Positions 42,247 to 50,662 of a stretch of 64,000 nucleotides of DNA are shown here, in pieces. Source of the DNA: Haliea sp964022665 (GTDB lineage Bacteria > Pseudomonadota > Gammaproteobacteria > Pseudomonadales > Halieaceae). Positions within the stretch are counted from its first letter, which is position 1. Every line of letters starts with the position of its first letter. The stretch spans positions 62,001-126,000 of the forward strand of contig CAXIDF010000007.1 in the NCBI GenBank assembly GCA_964022665.1, written 5' to 3'. A program made the translations under genes and the position numbers. Under the pieces are notes generated by a model. That model saw only the letters and a list, made by a program, of their open reading frames with translations, was not told the origin of the DNA and made no database searches.

Positions 42247-43605
42247 TTACTTGAGGCCGTATTTTTCCAGCATGGTATAGAGCGTGGGCCGGGTAACACC
42301 GAGCAGTGCCGCCGCCTCGGAAACATTGTCGCCGGCGTGGCCCAAGGCGCGGATAATGGCGCCACGCTCCGCTGTGTCACGCACTTGTCGCAGATTGAGG
42401 GGTAGCGCGTCTTCGCTGGCGTCCACATCCAGTTCCAGATCCTCCGCCGTCACCTGGGAGCCGTCTGCCATGATGGCCGCACGCTTCACCCGGCTTTCCA
42501 GCTCGCGTACGTTGCCCGGCCAGCGATAGCGTTCAATCGCCTCCAGCGCGGCGGCGTCAAAGCTGCGCCCCCCGTTGCCCAGTTCACTGGAAAAACGTGC
42601 CAGAAATGCCTTGGCCAGTACCGCGGTGTCGCCCGTTCGATCTTTCAGGGCGGGAATCTTTATCGTCATTTCGCTGACGCGGTAATAGAGGTCCTCTCGA
42701 AACCGCCCCTCCTTCATCTGTTCCTCCAGATTTTGGTGCGTTGCGCAGACGATACGCACGTCGACAGGAATTTCCTTGCGTCCGCCAATACGCTCCACCA
42801 CGCGCTCCTGCAGGAAGCGCAGCAGCTTGGCCTGCAGCTCCAGCGGCAGGTCACCGATTTCGTCGAGAAACAGCGTGCCCTCGTTGGCGTACTCGATCTT
42901 GCCGATGGTTTGCTGGTTGGCACCTGTGAAGGCACCTTTTTCATAGCCGAACAGTTCGCTTTCCAGCAGGTTCTCGGGAATGGCGGCACAGTTGATAGCC
43001 ACCATGCGCTTGCCGGCTCTCGGGCTGAGCTCGTGCAGGGCTCGGGCAAAGCGCTCCTTGCCGGTGCCGCTCGCCCCCAAAAGCAACGTGGTGATGTCGG
43101 TCGGCGCGATTTTCTCCACCGTGCGACACACCTTCAGCATCTCCGGGCTCACCGCAATGATATCCCGCAGCGGCATGTTTTCACTGGCCTTCTGCAGGCG
43201 CAGGTTTTCCCGCTCCAGCGCGTAGACGTGGTAGGCACGGTCTACCAGCATGGCCAGCAGTTCCGGGTCAGCGGGTTTCTGGTGGAAGTCCCAGGCGCCG
43301 CCGGCAATCGCTTTCACCGCGTTGGCGCGGTCGTTGTCGCCGGTCACCACAATGACCTTGGTTTCCGGCGCCAGGCTCAGTACCTCACGCAGTGTCGCCA
43401 GGCCTTCGGTGACGCCACCGGGGTCCGGCGGCAGGCCCAGGTCGAGCAGCACCACACCGGGTTCAAAGCGGCGCAGGGCGGCGATGGCTTCACTGCGGTC
43501 GCCGGCAATGGCCACCTCGTAGCCGTCGAAGGCCCAGCGCAGCTGACTTTGCAGGCCCTTGTCGTCTTCCACCACCAGCAGGTGTTTGCTTTGTGTCTTT
43601 GCCAT
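42247..43605 (-). CDS. prsR: PEP-CTERM-box response regulator PrsR (sigma-54 activator)
   Basis: The 452-aa AtoC-like regulator has a receiver domain (about 1-125, phosphorylated Asp55 in VVLLDLGLP), an AAA+ domain (about 150-380) with Walker A GASGTGKERF, the sigma-54 contact GAFTGAN and Walker B GTLFLDEIGD, and a Fis-type helix-turn-helix at the C terminus (SEAAALLGVTRPTLY). It is phosphorylated by PrsK and activates sigma-54 promoters. Those at 25004 and 32734 are likely targets. It lies 11 bp after prsK. Confidence 0.95.
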   Translation of the reverse strand: MAKTQSKHLLVVEDDKGLQSQLRWAFDGYEVAIAGDRSEAIAALRRFEPGVVLLDLGLPPDPGGVTEGLATLREVLSLAPETKVIVVTGDNDRANAVKAIAGGAWDFHQKPADPELLAMLVDRAYHVYALERENLRLQKASENMPLRDIIAVSPEMLKVCRTVEKIAPTDITTLLLGASGTGKERFARALHELSPRAGKRMVAINCAAIPENLLESELFGYEKGAFTGANQQTIGKIEYANEGTLFLDEIGDLPLELQAKLLRFLQERVVERIGGRKEIPVDVRIVCATHQNLEEQMKEGRFREDLYYRVSEMTIKIPALKDRTGDTAVLAKAFLARFSSELGNGGRSFDAAALEAIERYRWPGNVRELESRVKRAAIMADGSQVTAEDLELDVDASEDALPLNLRQVRDTAERGAIIRALGHAGDNVSEAAALLGVTRPTLYTMLEKYGLK

Positions 43606-43616
43606 GTCGAGTCCGG

Positions 43617-45722
43617 TTATTCCGTGTGGGTCGCGGGTTCCGCGCCGTCGATTGGGTTTACCTGTGAATCGGCTTCACCGGATTGCGGCAGGGTCACGCG
43701 GAAGCAGCTGCCAACCCCCGGTTCACTCTCCACGCTGATGTCGCCGCCCAGTTGCCGAATGTACTCCCGGCTTTCGAAGGCGCCAATGCCCATGCCGGTG
43801 AGCCCCTTGGTGGACTCGAACGGGCGGAACAGGCGCAGCCGCAGAAAATCGGCATCCATGCCGCGGCCGCTGTCGCGTATCGCCACAACGACCTGCCCTG
43901 CGCCCGTGATGACCTCCACGTTGACCGTGCCATCGGCGGGCGTGGCCTCCTGCGCATTCTGGATCAGGTGGTTGAACACCGTGGCCAGGCGCTCACTGTC
44001 CGCCTCCACCTGCACCGCATGGGCCGGGGGTTGCAGGCTGGGTGCAGGGTGCACGCTACTTCTGCCACTGACGACCTGTTGCAGCAGTGGCCCCAGTTCG
44101 ACACTCCCTGCGCTGGCACTGCGCAACCCGCTGCGCATCTGCTCCATCAGGCGCTGCATCCGCGCGACCGAGTTATCGACGGTGGCAATCATGTCGTCGA
44201 TGAAGGCGGGATTGTGCCGGTGCTTGGCCGCATTGGACACGATCAGCGACTGCTGCGCCAGAATGTTTTTCAGGTCGTGGACCACATAGGCAGACAAACG
44301 GTTGAAGGCATCGAACTGTCGCGCCTCCACCAGCGCCTGGCTGGCGAGGTGCTGGGCGAGGTGGCTCGCTGCCTGCCGGCCCGCTGTTTTCAGCAGGTCG
44401 CGGTCCTCCCAGTTGATCGTGTCCTTGAGTGCGGATTTGCGCAGCATCAACACGCCCTCCAGACGGTCGCGAAATACGAGGGGGATAATGAGCCACAGGG
44501 TTTCATCCTGTTGCAGCCAGGCGGGCAGCTGCAGATCCACGTACAGGTCGGGAGAGCTGCGCCATTCCTGCAGGTTGACCACCCAGTCCGTGCGTTGTAG
44601 CCACGCGGGCAAATTCCCCAGGCCCTCATTCGCACCTTCCGGAATACTCATTTCCCAGTGTGCCAGCAAACGCAGGGGCTGACCCTCGCTGCCGCCCCAG
44701 AGCAAACCCGCGCGGCTTTCCACCAGTGGTGCCATTGTGCGGATAATACCTTCCGCCACGTCTTCACTCAGGCTCGCGAGCGCTCCGGTAAACTTGAGCC
44801 ATTCCTCCCGGTAGTCGTAGCGGTAGCTGAAAAAGTGCTTGCTGAGTTGCACACGCAGCAGCGCCCGCAGGCGGCCCGAGAACAGCAGGCTGAACAGTAG
44901 CGTTGCCGCCGCGACCAGAAACGTCAGCTGTAGCACCGTGCCCCAGCTGCCGCCCATGAACTTGAGGAAGTAGCCGATGGCCGCCATGCCCAGCAGGTAA
45001 ATGCCTGCACCTACCAACGTGACCGTGTGGAACACCACCTGACGCGACACCTGCAGCTTTCCGCGCCAGGAGCTGTAGCGTGCAAAGGCAATGCCCAGCG
45101 CCGGTGTGACCACAGCGTTGACCAGGCCGCGCGCCTGCCAGAGGTCGGGGTCCAGGCGGTGGAACAGCAGCGCCTCTGAATACATGAAGAAATCCCAGGC
45201 TGCGATGGCACCCAGGCTGAAGCAGAGGAATTTCAGCGACCAGCGCTCGGCTGTCGATGCGTTGCGGTAGAGCTGCTCGACGATGAGCAATGTGCCGAGG
45301 GCGAATGCGAGCCACAGGGCGAGTGTCGCCTCATACCCGATTACCGAACCCAGAAGCGGGGCCAGCATGGGCGCGATAACCACGACCAAAGCCAGCGCCG
45401 CACCGCAGTAAAACAGTGGCCGCCAGTCGCGACCGCGCAGGGTCAGCAGTGCACCGTCGGTTTGCAGGCCCAGCAGCTGCAACAGGAAATACACCCACGC
45501 GATGTTTCGCACCAGCTCAGCCACCTGTATCAGCTGCACCGGGGGATAGTCGGCCAGTGTGCCCAGGCCGACGATAGACGACCACAGTGCGGAGGCCGTG
45601 CAGGCCAGGAACAGGCTGGTGCCCAGTGGTCGCACGCGCCATTGGAACAACAACAGCAGTGCCAGCAGCGCGAAACTGACGGCGGCAACCAGGTAGGTAA
45701 TCAGGCCGATGTTGCCTGTCAT
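43617..45722 (-). CDS. prsK: PEP-CTERM system histidine kinase PrsK
   Basis: The 701-aa kinase has about eight N-terminal membrane helices (about 5-300), a GAF-like middle (about 330-480), and a kinase core with the phospho-acceptor in VVHDLKN, the N box NHLIQNAQEA, G1 RDSGRGM and G2 GMGIGAFESR. ATG 45722 starts directly at the first membrane helix; longer frames extend over the divergent promoter. It senses an unknown membrane or envelope signal and phosphorylates PrsR. It is the first gene of prsK, prsR, VanZ-heparinase. Confidence 0.94.
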   Translation of the reverse strand: MTGNIGLITYLVAAVSFALLALLLLFQWRVRPLGTSLFLACTASALWSSIVGLGTLADYPPVQLIQVAELVRNIAWVYFLLQLLGLQTDGALLTLRGRDWRPLFYCGAALALVVVIAPMLAPLLGSVIGYEATLALWLAFALGTLLIVEQLYRNASTAERWSLKFLCFSLGAIAAWDFFMYSEALLFHRLDPDLWQARGLVNAVVTPALGIAFARYSSWRGKLQVSRQVVFHTVTLVGAGIYLLGMAAIGYFLKFMGGSWGTVLQLTFLVAAATLLFSLLFSGRLRALLRVQLSKHFFSYRYDYREEWLKFTGALASLSEDVAEGIIRTMAPLVESRAGLLWGGSEGQPLRLLAHWEMSIPEGANEGLGNLPAWLQRTDWVVNLQEWRSSPDLYVDLQLPAWLQQDETLWLIIPLVFRDRLEGVLMLRKSALKDTINWEDRDLLKTAGRQAASHLAQHLASQALVEARQFDAFNRLSAYVVHDLKNILAQQSLIVSNAAKHRHNPAFIDDMIATVDNSVARMQRLMEQMRSGLRSASAGSVELGPLLQQVVSGRSSVHPAPSLQPPAHAVQVEADSERLATVFNHLIQNAQEATPADGTVNVEVITGAGQVVVAIRDSGRGMDADFLRLRLFRPFESTKGLTGMGIGAFESREYIRQLGGDISVESEPGVGSCFRVTLPQSGEADSQVNPIDGAEPATHTE

Positions 45723-45917
45723 GTGCTTGTCGTACTCCCCGCGCAAACTGCCCCGAGTCGCCGCTGGCGACCGTGGGCATGGCCGTAATGTCGTCGAGAC
45801 CTTATACTCAGTGTAACGGCGTGTAAATGTCGACGCTGTACAGATGCCAAACGCCGCACACTTCAAGACTAACAACAGTGTGTGGATTCGCGTGTTCGGG
45901 ATGGGGAAACGTGGGGA
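45723..45917. promoter_or_regulatory. Divergent promoter region prsK / EPS operon
   Basis: This 195-bp gap holds a direct repeat GTGTAA-CGGC-GTGTAA (45811-45826, 10-bp period) and, on the minus strand, TTTACA (45827-45822) and TATAAG (45806-45801) with a short 15-bp spacer. No convincing promoter for the plus-strand operon was found. Confidence 0.35.
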
Positions 45918-46943
45918 ATGACAACACTGGAAACAACGGAACGCACCCTGCGTGCAAGCCCGGCAACCTGGCTGGTGACGGGGGCGGCGGGTTTTATTGG
46001 TTCGCACCTTTGCCAGCGGCTGCTGCTGTTGGGGCAGCGTGTGCGCGCGCTGGATAACTTCGCCACGGGCCACCAACACAATATTGATGCCTTATTAGAA
46101 GAAGCGGCCGGCGCGGGAACGTTTGAATTCATCGAGGGAGATATCCGCTCACTGGCCGACTGCAGGCGCGCGGTACAAGGTGCGCATTATGTGCTGCACG
46201 AGGCTGCGCTGGGTAGCGTGCCGAGGTCACTGGAGGATCCCCTCCTGACCAATGCCGCCAATATCGACGGCTTCATTAATATGCTGGTCGCGGCGCGTGA
46301 CACCGGCGTGAGGCGTTTCGTTTATGCGGCATCGTCTTCTACCTACGGTGATCATCCGGGCCTGCCCAAGGTCGAGGACGAGATTGGCAAACCGTTGTCA
46401 CCTTACGCCGTTACCAAGTACGTCAACGAACTCTACGCTGATGTGTTCGGGCGCGCCTACGGCATGCAGACCATTGGCCTGCGCTATTTCAATGTGTTCG
46501 GCCCGCGGCAGGATCCCGAGGGTGCCTATGCCGCAGTCATTCCGCGCTGGTTTGGCGAGTTGACCGCCGGGCAGCGCTGCCAGATCAATGGTGATGGCGA
46601 AACCTCGCGCGATTTCTGCTACATCGACAATGTCGTTCAGGCCAACGTACTGGCCGCCACAGCGGAATCCCCGGAGGCGGTGAACCAGGTGTACAACGTG
46701 GCCTTTGGCGGACGCACCACGCTCAACGAGTTGTACTACGGCATACGCGATCTGCTCAGCGCGCGGCAGCCGGAGCTGGCGACGCTGGAGCCGGTGTATG
46801 GCGCGTTCCGGGATGGCGACGTGCGCCATTCGCAGGCCGACATCAGTAAAGCTGGGCAGCTTTTGGGGTATACGCCTGCCTTTGACGTTGGCGAGGGGCT
46901 GGCACGTACGGCAGCCTGGTTTATGGGGCAGTCTTCCAAATGA
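45918..46943 (+). CDS. NAD-dependent UDP-HexNAc(A) 4-epimerase, TviC/WbpP-like
   Basis: The 341-aa extended SDR has Rossmann motif G22-A-A-G-F-I-G28, Tyr163/Lys167 of Y-x3-K and RYFNVFGPRQDP, as in TviC/WbpP epimerases. It would interconvert UDP-GlcNAc(A) and UDP-GalNAc(A) in the cytoplasm. ATG 45918 is used; an earlier in-frame start adds residues before the Rossmann fold. It overlaps the following dehydrogenase by 4 bp, the same pairing as tviC with tviB in Vi antigen. Confidence 0.9.
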   Translation: MTTLETTERTLRASPATWLVTGAAGFIGSHLCQRLLLLGQRVRALDNFATGHQHNIDALLEEAAGAGTFEFIEGDIRSLADCRRAVQGAHYVLHEAALGSVPRSLEDPLLTNAANIDGFINMLVAARDTGVRRFVYAASSSTYGDHPGLPKVEDEIGKPLSPYAVTKYVNELYADVFGRAYGMQTIGLRYFNVFGPRQDPEGAYAAVIPRWFGELTAGQRCQINGDGETSRDFCYIDNVVQANVLAATAESPEAVNQVYNVAFGGRTTLNELYYGIRDLLSARQPELATLEPVYGAFRDGDVRHSQADISKAGQLLGYTPAFDVGEGLARTAAWFMGQSSK

Positions 46944-48268
46944 GCGATTCATCCATGCAAGAAACCGTAGCAATTGTCGGCCTGGGCTATGTGGGCCTGC
47001 CGCTGGCCGTGGCGTTTGGCCGCACCCGTCGGACTATCGGCTTCGACCTGAATACGCGCAAACTCGCGCACTATCGGGCGGGGCATGATCCCAGCGGTGA
47101 GGTATCCCCCGAGGCGCTCGCCTCCGCATCGCAGCTTGAGTTCACCAGCGAAGCGGCCGCATTGGCCGAGGCAACTATTATCATCGTGGTGGTGCCTACC
47201 CCCATCGACCACGCCCATCGCCCCGACCTCAGTCCACTGGAAGGCGCCTCACGCGCTGTGGCAGAGCACCTGCGCCCGGGCACGGTGGTTATCTACGAGT
47301 CCACCGTCTACCCGGGTTGTACCGAGGAAGTCTGTGTGCCGCTATTGGAGGCGGGTTCCGGCTTGCCCTGGGCTGGTCGCAGCGGGGAGGACGTGGCGGC
47401 CGACAGTGGTTTCTTTATCGGCTATTCCCCCGAGCGCATCAACCCGGGTGACAAGGTGCACCGCCTGGAAACAATCACCAAAGTGGTATCCGGCGACACA
47501 CCCGCAACGCTGGAGCGTGTGGCCCAACTCTACGAGACGGTGGTGGAAGTGGGTGTGCATCGCGCCGCCAGTGTGAAGGTGGCAGAGGCGGCCAAGGTCA
47601 TCGAGAATACCCAGCGTGACCTCAACATTGCCCTGATGAACGAGCTGGCGATGATTTTCAACAAGCTGGGTATCGATACGCTGGATGTGCTGGAGGCGGC
47701 GGGCACCAAGTGGAATTTTCTGCCGTTCCGGCCTGGCCTGGTGGGGGGGCATTGCATCGGTGTCGACCCTTACTACCTGACCTACAAGGCGGAAAGTGCA
47801 GGCTACCATCCGCAGGTGGTGCTCGGCGGGCGCAAGACCAATGACGGAATGGGTAAGTTCATTGCCGAACAGACCGTCAAGCAGCTGGTGAGTCGCGGTC
47901 ATCCAGTGGCAGGCGCCCGGGTAACGGTGCTTGGCCTCACCTTCAAGGAGAACTGTCCGGACCTGCGTAACTCTCGCGTGGAGGATATTATCCGCGAACT
48001 GCAGGATTACTGCTGTGACGTGAGCGTGCACGACCCACTGGCCGACGCGGCGGAAGCTGAAGAAGAGTATGGCATTGAGCTGGTGGCCTGGGATGCACTG
48101 CGGCCTGCTCACGCGGTGGTATTCGCCGTGCCGCACGCCGAGTATCTCGACAAGGGACTGGAGCTGGTAACGCCCATTCTTGCGCCGGGTGGCGTCGTCA
48201 TCGATGTCAAGGGTGTGCTGGACCGGAATGCGGCCGTCGAGGCCGGGCTGGCGCTCTGGCGGCTGTAA
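46940..48268 (+). CDS. Nucleotide-sugar 6-dehydrogenase, TviB/WbpO-like
   Basis: The 442-aa UDP-sugar dehydrogenase has an NAD motif (VGLGYVGLPLA) and active-site Cys272 in GGHCIGVDPYYL, which with KAESAGYHP marks the WbpO/TviB branch acting on UDP-N-acetylhexosamines. A C-terminal nucleotide-sugar domain has TFKENCPDLRNSRV. It oxidises C6 to the carboxylate with two NAD+, making an aminouronic acid precursor. ATGA overlap with the epimerase implies coupled translation. Confidence 0.92.
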   Translation: MSDSSMQETVAIVGLGYVGLPLAVAFGRTRRTIGFDLNTRKLAHYRAGHDPSGEVSPEALASASQLEFTSEAAALAEATIIIVVVPTPIDHAHRPDLSPLEGASRAVAEHLRPGTVVIYESTVYPGCTEEVCVPLLEAGSGLPWAGRSGEDVAADSGFFIGYSPERINPGDKVHRLETITKVVSGDTPATLERVAQLYETVVEVGVHRAASVKVAEAAKVIENTQRDLNIALMNELAMIFNKLGIDTLDVLEAAGTKWNFLPFRPGLVGGHCIGVDPYYLTYKAESAGYHPQVVLGGRKTNDGMGKFIAEQTVKQLVSRGHPVAGARVTVLGLTFKENCPDLRNSRVEDIIRELQDYCCDVSVHDPLADAAEAEEEYGIELVAWDALRPAHAVVFAVPHAEYLDKGLELVTPILAPGGVVIDVKGVLDRNAAVEAGLALWRL

Positions 48269-48300
48269 ACCGGCGGACGCGCGCCTTGAACTGGTTCACA

Positions 48301-48336
48301 GTACCGCAAGTCAAGGCACATGTTACCTTGCGGTAC
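48301..48336. promoter_or_regulatory. Perfect 10-bp inverted repeat before the ATPase gene
   Basis: GTACCGCAAG and CTTGCGGTAC flank a 16-bp spacer, 32 bp after the dehydrogenase stop. The right arm overlaps a TACAAT -10-like box (48334-48339). It may be an operator or an mRNA hairpin; no T-run follows. Confidence 0.5.
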
Positions 48337-48393
48337 AATCCCTTTGCCTGCACCATTGGGGTCATAACGAGTAACCCGTAGAGACGCGTCGCC

Positions 48394-49842
48394 ATGTACG
48401 ACCAGTTCTACCGCTTCAATTCAGAGCCGTTCCGGCTCAGTCCGGATCACGCCTTCGCCTATGCCCACAAAGGGTACATCAAGGCGCGGGCGTACATGGC
48501 CTACGCCTTCATGCGCGAGGAAGGTTTTGTCATGGTCACCGGCCGCCCGGGTACCGGCAAGACGACCCTGGTCGGTGCCCTGATCGAACACCTGAGCGGT
48601 GAGAACGTGCGCGTGGCCAATCTCGTGTGCAGCCAGTTGAAGGCCGACGACCTGTTGAAACTTGTGGCCTACGAATTTGGTGTGGCGGTGGATGTGGTGG
48701 AAAAGGGCGAGCTGCTGCAGCGTCTGACCCAGCAGCTGCGTGCCTGGCATCGCGACGGGCGCCGCGCCCTGTTGATTGTTGATGAAGCCCAGGATCTCGC
48801 TGTCTCCGCGATGGAAGAGCTGCGCCTGCTGACCAATATCCAGGTCGGCGGCAAGCCGCTGCTGCAGATTTTTCTGCTTGGCCAGCCGGAGCTCAGGGAG
48901 CTGGTGTTGCGCCCGGAGCTGGAGCAGGTACACCAGCGCATTGTGGCCGCCAGCCACTTGAAATCACTCGAGTTGGAGGAGACGCGAGAGTACATCCTGC
49001 ACCGTCTGGATGTGGTGGGATGGCGCGGTGACCCCGCGTTCAGCCAGGCGGTTTTCCCACTGGTGTACAAGTTCAGTGAAGGTATTCCCCGGCGTATCAA
49101 CCTGATTTGCAGTCGCCTGTTGTTGCACTGTGCGCTGGAGCAGCGACACCGTGTGGAAGTGGCGGATGTGCGCGAAGTGATCGGCGAATTGCAGGACGAG
49201 CATCTGGCAGCGGGCGCGACCTGGTCGGAGGCCGATTTTCACGGGCTTGAGGATGTGCCGGACGCAGAGCCGGCGGCGGAGGACGTCACTCCGGCGGAAA
49301 CCCCGCAGGGAGGAGAGCCGTTGCATGATGGCGCTGAACACGCGCAGGATGCCATTGCCACCGAGACGCAGGCGTCGCCGGTAGTGGTCCGGGGACGTCA
49401 GCATCTTACCGTTGTTGCGGGCGCAGGCGGTGTTGCGGCCCGGCGCACCGGTACCGATGAAATGCCTGCAGAAGTCGAGCATGCGTCGGTGGAGGTCGAT
49501 CTGCCATCATCTACTATGGCGGAAACGGTAGTTGCCGCGCCTCCGGCGCACAAGCCGGAGCCGGTTGAGGAAAGCGCCGGCGCGAATCCTGAACCTGTGG
49601 CTCCCAGCGAACCCTCGGCAGAGCCCGTTGCAGCGAGGTCCGCTGCGAAGCCTGCGCAAAAAGTGGCGTCCAGGCGCAGAGATCCAGCAGCGAAACGTGC
49701 AGCGGGGCACGCTGCGCGTGCCGCTTCCGAACCGCCGCGGGAACACGGCGGTGGTTGGGTCATCGGGCTTATTCTGGTGTCGTCAGTGGCTCTGGTTGCC
49801 TGGGCCGCCACCGGGTTCAGCCTCGGTTTTTTTCTGGAATAG
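48394..49842 (+). CDS. XrtA/PEP-CTERM system-associated ATPase
   Basis: The 482-aa protein has an ExeA-like AAA ATPase domain (about 1-270) with Walker A GRPGTGKTT (Lys56) and Walker B LLIVDEAQD (Asp130, Glu131). A long Ala/Pro/Glu-rich linker follows (about 290-450), and one C-terminal membrane helix (about 460-480). It opens with YDQFYRFNSEPFRLSPD, the usual start of this family. It probably links ATP hydrolysis to envelope assembly or polymer export; the mechanism is unknown. Confidence 0.93.
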   Translation: MYDQFYRFNSEPFRLSPDHAFAYAHKGYIKARAYMAYAFMREEGFVMVTGRPGTGKTTLVGALIEHLSGENVRVANLVCSQLKADDLLKLVAYEFGVAVDVVEKGELLQRLTQQLRAWHRDGRRALLIVDEAQDLAVSAMEELRLLTNIQVGGKPLLQIFLLGQPELRELVLRPELEQVHQRIVAASHLKSLELEETREYILHRLDVVGWRGDPAFSQAVFPLVYKFSEGIPRRINLICSRLLLHCALEQRHRVEVADVREVIGELQDEHLAAGATWSEADFHGLEDVPDAEPAAEDVTPAETPQGGEPLHDGAEHAQDAIATETQASPVVVRGRQHLTVVAGAGGVAARRTGTDEMPAEVEHASVEVDLPSSTMAETVVAAPPAHKPEPVEESAGANPEPVAPSEPSAEPVAARSAAKPAQKVASRRRDPAAKRAAGHAARAASEPPREHGGGWVIGLILVSSVALVAWAATGFSLGFFLE

Positions 49843-49985
49843 TGGGGAAAACGGTGGGATATTGCCCATCGTGTGTGGTTACCTGTTGTTAGCTTGGCGG
49901 CGCAGTCATGTGCTGTCAGGTGTGCACCGGGCATCAGTGTTACAACGAAAAGGGCCGCGAGTGGCTCGCTGAGGAGTAGAAGAAG

Positions 49986-50624
49986 ATGAGCATATTCACC
50001 GAACTTCCAGGGGGGCGTTCGCCTGTTGCGCAGGTGCTGGCAGCGCTGATGGTCTTGATGTTGTCGGCCTGTGCGTCGCATCCCCCGGCTCCGGCCGGCG
50101 AGCGCGCCGCGGCGCCGGATTACAACTACGTGATTGGACCTGGCGACACCATGGAAATTTTTGTCTGGGGCAACCCGGAACTCACCACAACAGGTATCGT
50201 GCGCCCGGACGGCAAGTTCACTACCCGTCTGGTGGAAGACCTGCAGGCGAGTGGTCGGACGTCCACCGAGCTGGCGCGTGCCATTGAAAAAGCCTACGGC
50301 GACTACGTGCGCCAGCCGGTAGTCAGCGTGATTGTCAATGGATTTGTCGGGGTGCCGGAGCAGCAGGTCAGGGTTGTGGGTGAGGCGGCAACGCCCTCCA
50401 GTGTGCCTTACCGCCAGCATATGACACTTCTGGACCTGATGATTTCAGTGGGTGGCATGACCGAGTTCGCAGCCGGCAACAAGTCGGTACTGGTGCGCAC
50501 CTTCGGCGGCAAGCAGGACTCCTACGGTCTGCGCCTCGATGACCTTCTGAAGAAGGGTGATATCTCAGCCAATATGCCGCTGCAGCCGGGTGACATCGTC
50601 ATCATTTCCGAGAGCTGGTTCTGA
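49986..50624 (+). CDS. Polysaccharide export lipoprotein, Wza-type
   Basis: The 212-aa product has a lipoprotein signal ending in L-S-A-C (about residue 27), the Poly_export domain opening YVIGPGDTMEIFVWG, and a SLBB domain (VRVVGEAATP, LLDLMISVGG). It forms the outer-membrane or periplasmic export channel for the exopolysaccharide. It is short compared with Wza (about 380 aa) but typical of XrtA loci. The chain-length gene follows. Confidence 0.94.
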   Translation: MSIFTELPGGRSPVAQVLAALMVLMLSACASHPPAPAGERAAAPDYNYVIGPGDTMEIFVWGNPELTTTGIVRPDGKFTTRLVEDLQASGRTSTELARAIEKAYGDYVRQPVVSVIVNGFVGVPEQQVRVVGEAATPSSVPYRQHMTLLDLMISVGGMTEFAAGNKSVLVRTFGGKQDSYGLRLDDLLKKGDISANMPLQPGDIVIISESWF

Positions 50625-50662
50625 TGCTACAGCGTTATCGGTTGGTGGCGGAGTAGCGGTTC

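Noticed and set aside
42733..44289. A 518-codon open frame on the plus strand opposite prsR and prsK
   Set aside because: It is the antisense of two well-supported genes, has no recognisable domain and no ribosome-binding site; long antisense frames are common in GC-rich DNA.
48315..48331. GGCAC...TTGC inside the 48301 inverted repeat as a sigma-54 promoter
   Set aside because: The GG-to-GC distance is three bases too long for sigma-54.
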